Position numbers and translations under genes: made by a program
Assembly (NCBI GenBank): GCA_036702855.1
Contig: DATNQF010000111.1
Coordinates: 1 to 24,881, forward strand
Reading direction: 5' to 3'
Length of the DNA: 24,881 nt
From: JACVSF01 sp036702855
GTDB taxonomy: Bacteria > Cyanobacteriota > Cyanobacteriia > Phormidesmidales > Phormidesmidaceae
Part shown: positions 22,798 to 24,881 of the stretch, piece by piece
Layout: every line of letters begins with the position of its first letter
Position numbering within the stretch: the first letter of the stretch is position 1
The notes under the pieces: generated by a model
The model's database searches: none
Seen by the model: only the letters and a program-made list of their open reading frames with translations
What the model was told of the DNA's origin: nothing

Positions 22798-23238
22798 ATG
22801 GATCGCCGCATTTTTCTGCAATGGGTCGGGCTTGGCTGGTTAGCCAGTGTGTTGCCGGGTTGTTTTTCCCAATCCAGTGGAGGAGGGGGAGTTGCTGGGA
22901 CGGCTCAGTCTCCCTCAGCGGCCTCTGTTTCAATGGGGCCTGTTAGCACCCTTGAGCAGGCGGGTTTTGTGCTGAATCAAGATACCCCCCTTGGCCCGGT
23001 GCTGGTAACGCAGGAGGGTGCGGGTCCAAATGCGCTCAAAGCGGTTAACCCGACTTGTACGCATAAGGGGTGTGTAGTTGAGTGGAAGAGTGAGCAAAAG
23101 GAGCTTGTGTGTCCTTGCCACGCAGCTCGTTTTGCTGCTGATGGGGCTGTTCTTGGTGGCCCAGCTACTGAGCCACTTGCCGTCTATGAAGCCCGCGTAG
23201 AAAATGACAATATTTTGGTCAGCCAAAGCAATGGATAG
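22798..23238 (+). CDS. Exported Rieske [2Fe-2S] protein
   Basis: A 146-residue protein. The signal region MDRRIFLQWVGLGWLASVLPGC combines a Tat-like RRxFLQ with a possible lipobox (LPGC, Cys22). A Gly/Ser-rich linker (24-45) follows. The Rieske domain binds the cluster through Cys87, His89, Cys105 and His108 in CTHKGC (87-92) and CPCHAARF (105-112). Cys92 and Cys107 would form the disulfide seen in high-potential Rieske proteins such as PetC. It lacks the PetC membrane helix and flexible hinge, so it is not the cytochrome b6f subunit itself. ATG 22798 with AAGGAA just upstream is preferred over an in-frame TTG at 22780. Together with the preceding PepSY-TM-like gene it may form a small electron-transfer pair. 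Confidence 0.9.
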   Translation: MDRRIFLQWVGLGWLASVLPGCFSQSSGGGGVAGTAQSPSAASVSMGPVSTLEQAGFVLNQDTPLGPVLVTQEGAGPNALKAVNPTCTHKGCVVEWKSEQKELVCPCHAARFAADGAVLGGPATEPLAVYEARVENDNILVSQSNG

Positions 23239-23355
23239 CTGGGTTGTAGCAGTCTTAGTTCAGCAAGTTTTTGAGGCATGTCGCTAAGGATGGCTCAAAG
23301 CTGAAAATTGGGCTAAAAAGGAAAGGTTTGCTCGGTTTAATGGGAGCTTAGCTTA

Positions 23356-24333
23356 GTGTCCAAGCACCTTCTTGACGAAATTAACCCCTACTATAAGCGG
23401 CAGTGGTTTCGCCTGTTGTTCCGCTTCCGTGGGTCGGTTATTCCTTCCATCCTGCCTAGAGTGCTTTTCTGTTCTGGGTTTGGTGTTGTCATTGCGGGCT
23501 TGCACCAGCTAGGTTGGAGCGTGTCATGGCCGGTGCTGGGAACGTTAGTGCCTAGCATTGTGCTAGGTCTCCTGCTAGTATTTCGGACCAATACCGCCTA
23601 CGAGCGATTTTGGGAAGGTCGAAAGCTCTGGGGCACTCTCATCAATACCACCCGGAACCTAGCTCGCCAAATTTGGGTGGCTATCCGTGAGGTGACTCCG
23701 GAAGATCGGGCAGCTAAGATTAGAGCCTTGAAATTGCTGGTGGCTTTTGCCATCTCGGTGAAACTACATTTGCGATCGCAACGCCCCAACGACGAACTCG
23801 AAACGCTAGTTAAGCCTGAGCAGTTTGAGAAGCTGCAATCTATGAACAATCCCCCCATTGAGGTTGCTTTTTGGATTGCTGATTATTTGCAAAACCAGCA
23901 CGACCAGCACAAAGTCAGCACTTACGAACTCACAGCCATGACCGAGCGGCTGGATGAAATGGTGAACGTACTGGGTGGCTGTGAACGCATTCTTAAAACG
24001 CCGATTCCGCTAGCCTACTCCATTCACCTCAAGCAACTACTGCTGCTGTATTGCTTGGCGCTGCCGTTTCAGATGGTAGACCAATTGGGTTGGTGGACAG
24101 CTTTAATTGCAGGCCTAATTAGCTTTGCTGTCTTTGGGATTGAGGAGATCGGCATCGAAATTGAGAATCCATTTGGCACCGATGCGAATGATTTGCCTCT
24201 CGATACCATTTGCCGCACGATGTGGCGCAACATGGAGGATTTGATCACGCTGGCTCCCTGTGTTCGGCGGTGGCAAACCTCTACGGAGGAGACCAATCAC
24301 AAAAGCTCTCAGTTTCAGCAATCAGCTAACTAA
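23356..24333 (+). CDS. Bestrophin-family (UPF0187) anion channel
   Basis: A 325-residue bestrophin homologue. These pentameric channels conduct chloride or other anions; cyanobacterial and plastid relatives are proposed to act in thylakoid ion balance or bicarbonate handling. The family motif FRTNTAYERFWEGRKLWGTLINTTRNLARQ spans 76-105. Hydrophobic helices lie at about 30-50, 57-76 and 225-262, and the C-terminal signature GIEEIGIEIENPFGTDANDLPLD follows at about 265-287. The GTG start at 23356 has GGGAG at 23342-23346; no ATG lies near. Transcribed alone, it converges with the GAPDH gene over a hairpin-rich gap. Confidence 0.9.
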   Translation: MSKHLLDEINPYYKRQWFRLLFRFRGSVIPSILPRVLFCSGFGVVIAGLHQLGWSVSWPVLGTLVPSIVLGLLLVFRTNTAYERFWEGRKLWGTLINTTRNLARQIWVAIREVTPEDRAAKIRALKLLVAFAISVKLHLRSQRPNDELETLVKPEQFEKLQSMNNPPIEVAFWIADYLQNQHDQHKVSTYELTAMTERLDEMVNVLGGCERILKTPIPLAYSIHLKQLLLLYCLALPFQMVDQLGWWTALIAGLISFAVFGIEEIGIEIENPFGTDANDLPLDTICRTMWRNMEDLITLAPCVRRWQTSTEETNHKSSQFQQSAN

Positions 24334-24437
24334 ACTCCCCTCTCGGAAGGGGCAGAGGTGGGTCAGCTCTTGAGTTGCCAAGCGTAGACCCACCCCGCCC
24401 TAAAGGGCACCCCTCCCAAGAAGGGTGTGTAATGTGG
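24334..24437. repeat. Hairpin-rich intergenic repeat between convergent genes
   Basis: This short gap is full of stems: GAGGTGGGTC near 24355 faces GACCCACCCC near 24389, GCCCT AA AGGGC lies near 24400, and CACCCCTCCC is followed by AAGAAGGG. Sequences of this style (AGGTGGGT...ACCCACCCC) are common as intergenic repeats in cyanobacteria. The region at 12355-12472 has the same organisation. It probably also ends transcription from both sides. Confidence 0.5.
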
Positions 24438-24881
24438 TTACACGGCTACAGGGATTTGTACTCCAGAGATAATGCCGTCTTTCTGGGCCATGTAGAGCAT
24501 CAGATCGAGAACACGGTTGGAGTAACCCCACTCGTTGTCATACCAGGACACAACTTTGAAGAAGTTGCTGTTTAGCTCAATTCCAGCCTCGGCATCAAAG
24601 ATGCTGGAGTGGGGATCGGTCGTGAAATCAGTGGAAACAACCGGATCTTCGGTGTAGCCGAGAATGCCTTTCATTGGCCCTTCAGAAGCCGCTTTCATTG
24701 CTGCACAGATTTCACTGTAGGTAGTCGCCCGCTCAGTTTTGAAGGTCAGGTCTACCACGGACACATCGGGCGTGGGCACCCGGAACGCCATCCCGGTCAG
24801 CTTGCCCTTGAGTTCAGGCAGGGCTAGCGCAACGGCTTTGGCGGCTCCAGTAGAAGCAGGAATGATGTTTTGGCCTGCGCC
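24438..24881 (-). CDS. gap: Glyceraldehyde-3-phosphate dehydrogenase, C-terminal part (5' end outside window)
   Basis: The last 147 residues of a GAPDH; the frame stays open to the window edge, so the N-terminal NAD-binding half and the catalytic Cys are missing from view. Visible are NIIPASTGAAKAV, GMAFRVPTPDVSVVDLTF, GYTEDPVVSTDF, SSIFDAEAGIELN and WYDNEWGYSNRVLDL. These phrases are closer to E. coli GapA and cyanobacterial glycolytic Gap1 than to the Calvin-cycle Gap2, which typically has different wording around the SSIVDA region. A Gap1 assignment is therefore favoured but not certain without the N-terminal cofactor region. It catalyses glyceraldehyde 3-phosphate oxidation to 1,3-bisphosphoglycerate in the cytosol. 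Confidence 0.93.
   Translation of the reverse strand, partial: GAGQNIIPASTGAAKAVALALPELKGKLTGMAFRVPTPDVSVVDLTFKTERATTYSEICAAMKAASEGPMKGILGYTEDPVVSTDFTTDPHSSIFDAEAGIELNSNFFKVVSWYDNEWGYSNRVLDLMLYMAQKDGIISGVQIPVAV

Noticed and set aside
1..24881. tRNA genes, CRISPR arrays and insertion sequences
   Set aside because: No T-loop GTTCRANYC with matching cloverleaf, no regularly spaced repeats beyond the three 14-mers, and no transposase-like ORF were found on either strand by eye.

Overview
The window looks like a chromosomal stretch of a cyanobacterium. I counted at least sixteen copies of the octamer GCGATCGC (HIP1), for example at 2731, 4774, 5975, 9011, 12395, 16977, 18735 and 23773. The genes agree: an RNP-type RNA-binding protein next to rpsU, phylloquinone methyltransferase, a phytol-kinase-like membrane enzyme, a cyanobacterial-style bestrophin and several small proteins typical of the phylum. 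There is no tRNA, rRNA, transposase or CRISPR array.

Layout. 1-1260: rbp, rpsU and a VOC protein on the plus strand. 1458-4408: a REC-GAF response regulator, menG and a DUF445 membrane protein. 4479-5285: pstB on the minus strand without other pst genes, divergent from a four-PAS GGDEF diguanylate cyclase (5499-7745). 7740-10303: a small membrane protein, a CHAD protein and a VTE5-type kinase. 10482-11754: pyrH-frr with a 14-bp overlap, closed by a 57-nt palindrome. 11880-15714: a looser, AT-richer accessory stretch with two small minus-strand proteins, a pentameric ligand-gated ion channel homologue and a YgfF-like SDR. 15715-17852: a long structured leader, then DAHP synthase (aroF) and surE. 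18042-19862: a YcgR/YcgQ-like permease pair. 19953-24333: an exported beta-propeller-like protein, a 5-formyl-THF cyclo-ligase-like protein (minus), a PepSY-TM-like protein with an exported Rieske protein, and a bestrophin. 24438-24881: the C-terminal part of a GapA/Gap1-like GAPDH, cut by the window edge.

Main discovery candidate: the 366 bases before aroF hold what reads as two complete, tandem, ribosome-mediated transcription attenuators. Downstream of a TTGACG-N17-TACAGT promoter lie two very short ORFs. The first (15998-16054) has the aromatic run FYFWF and the second (16138-16203) has YWYFGFFF. Just after each run starts a 10-base segment that pairs perfectly with a downstream segment (antiterminator). 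In both cases that downstream segment overlaps the left arm of a Rho-independent terminator. This is the trp/phe-leader architecture, duplicated, in front of the first enzyme of aromatic amino acid synthesis. The DAHP synthase itself is short and has no room for a usual feedback-regulatory domain. The inference is that charged Phe-, Tyr- and Trp-tRNA levels set transcription of aroF, and of surE four bases downstream. I know of no such system described in cyanobacteria, but I could not search.
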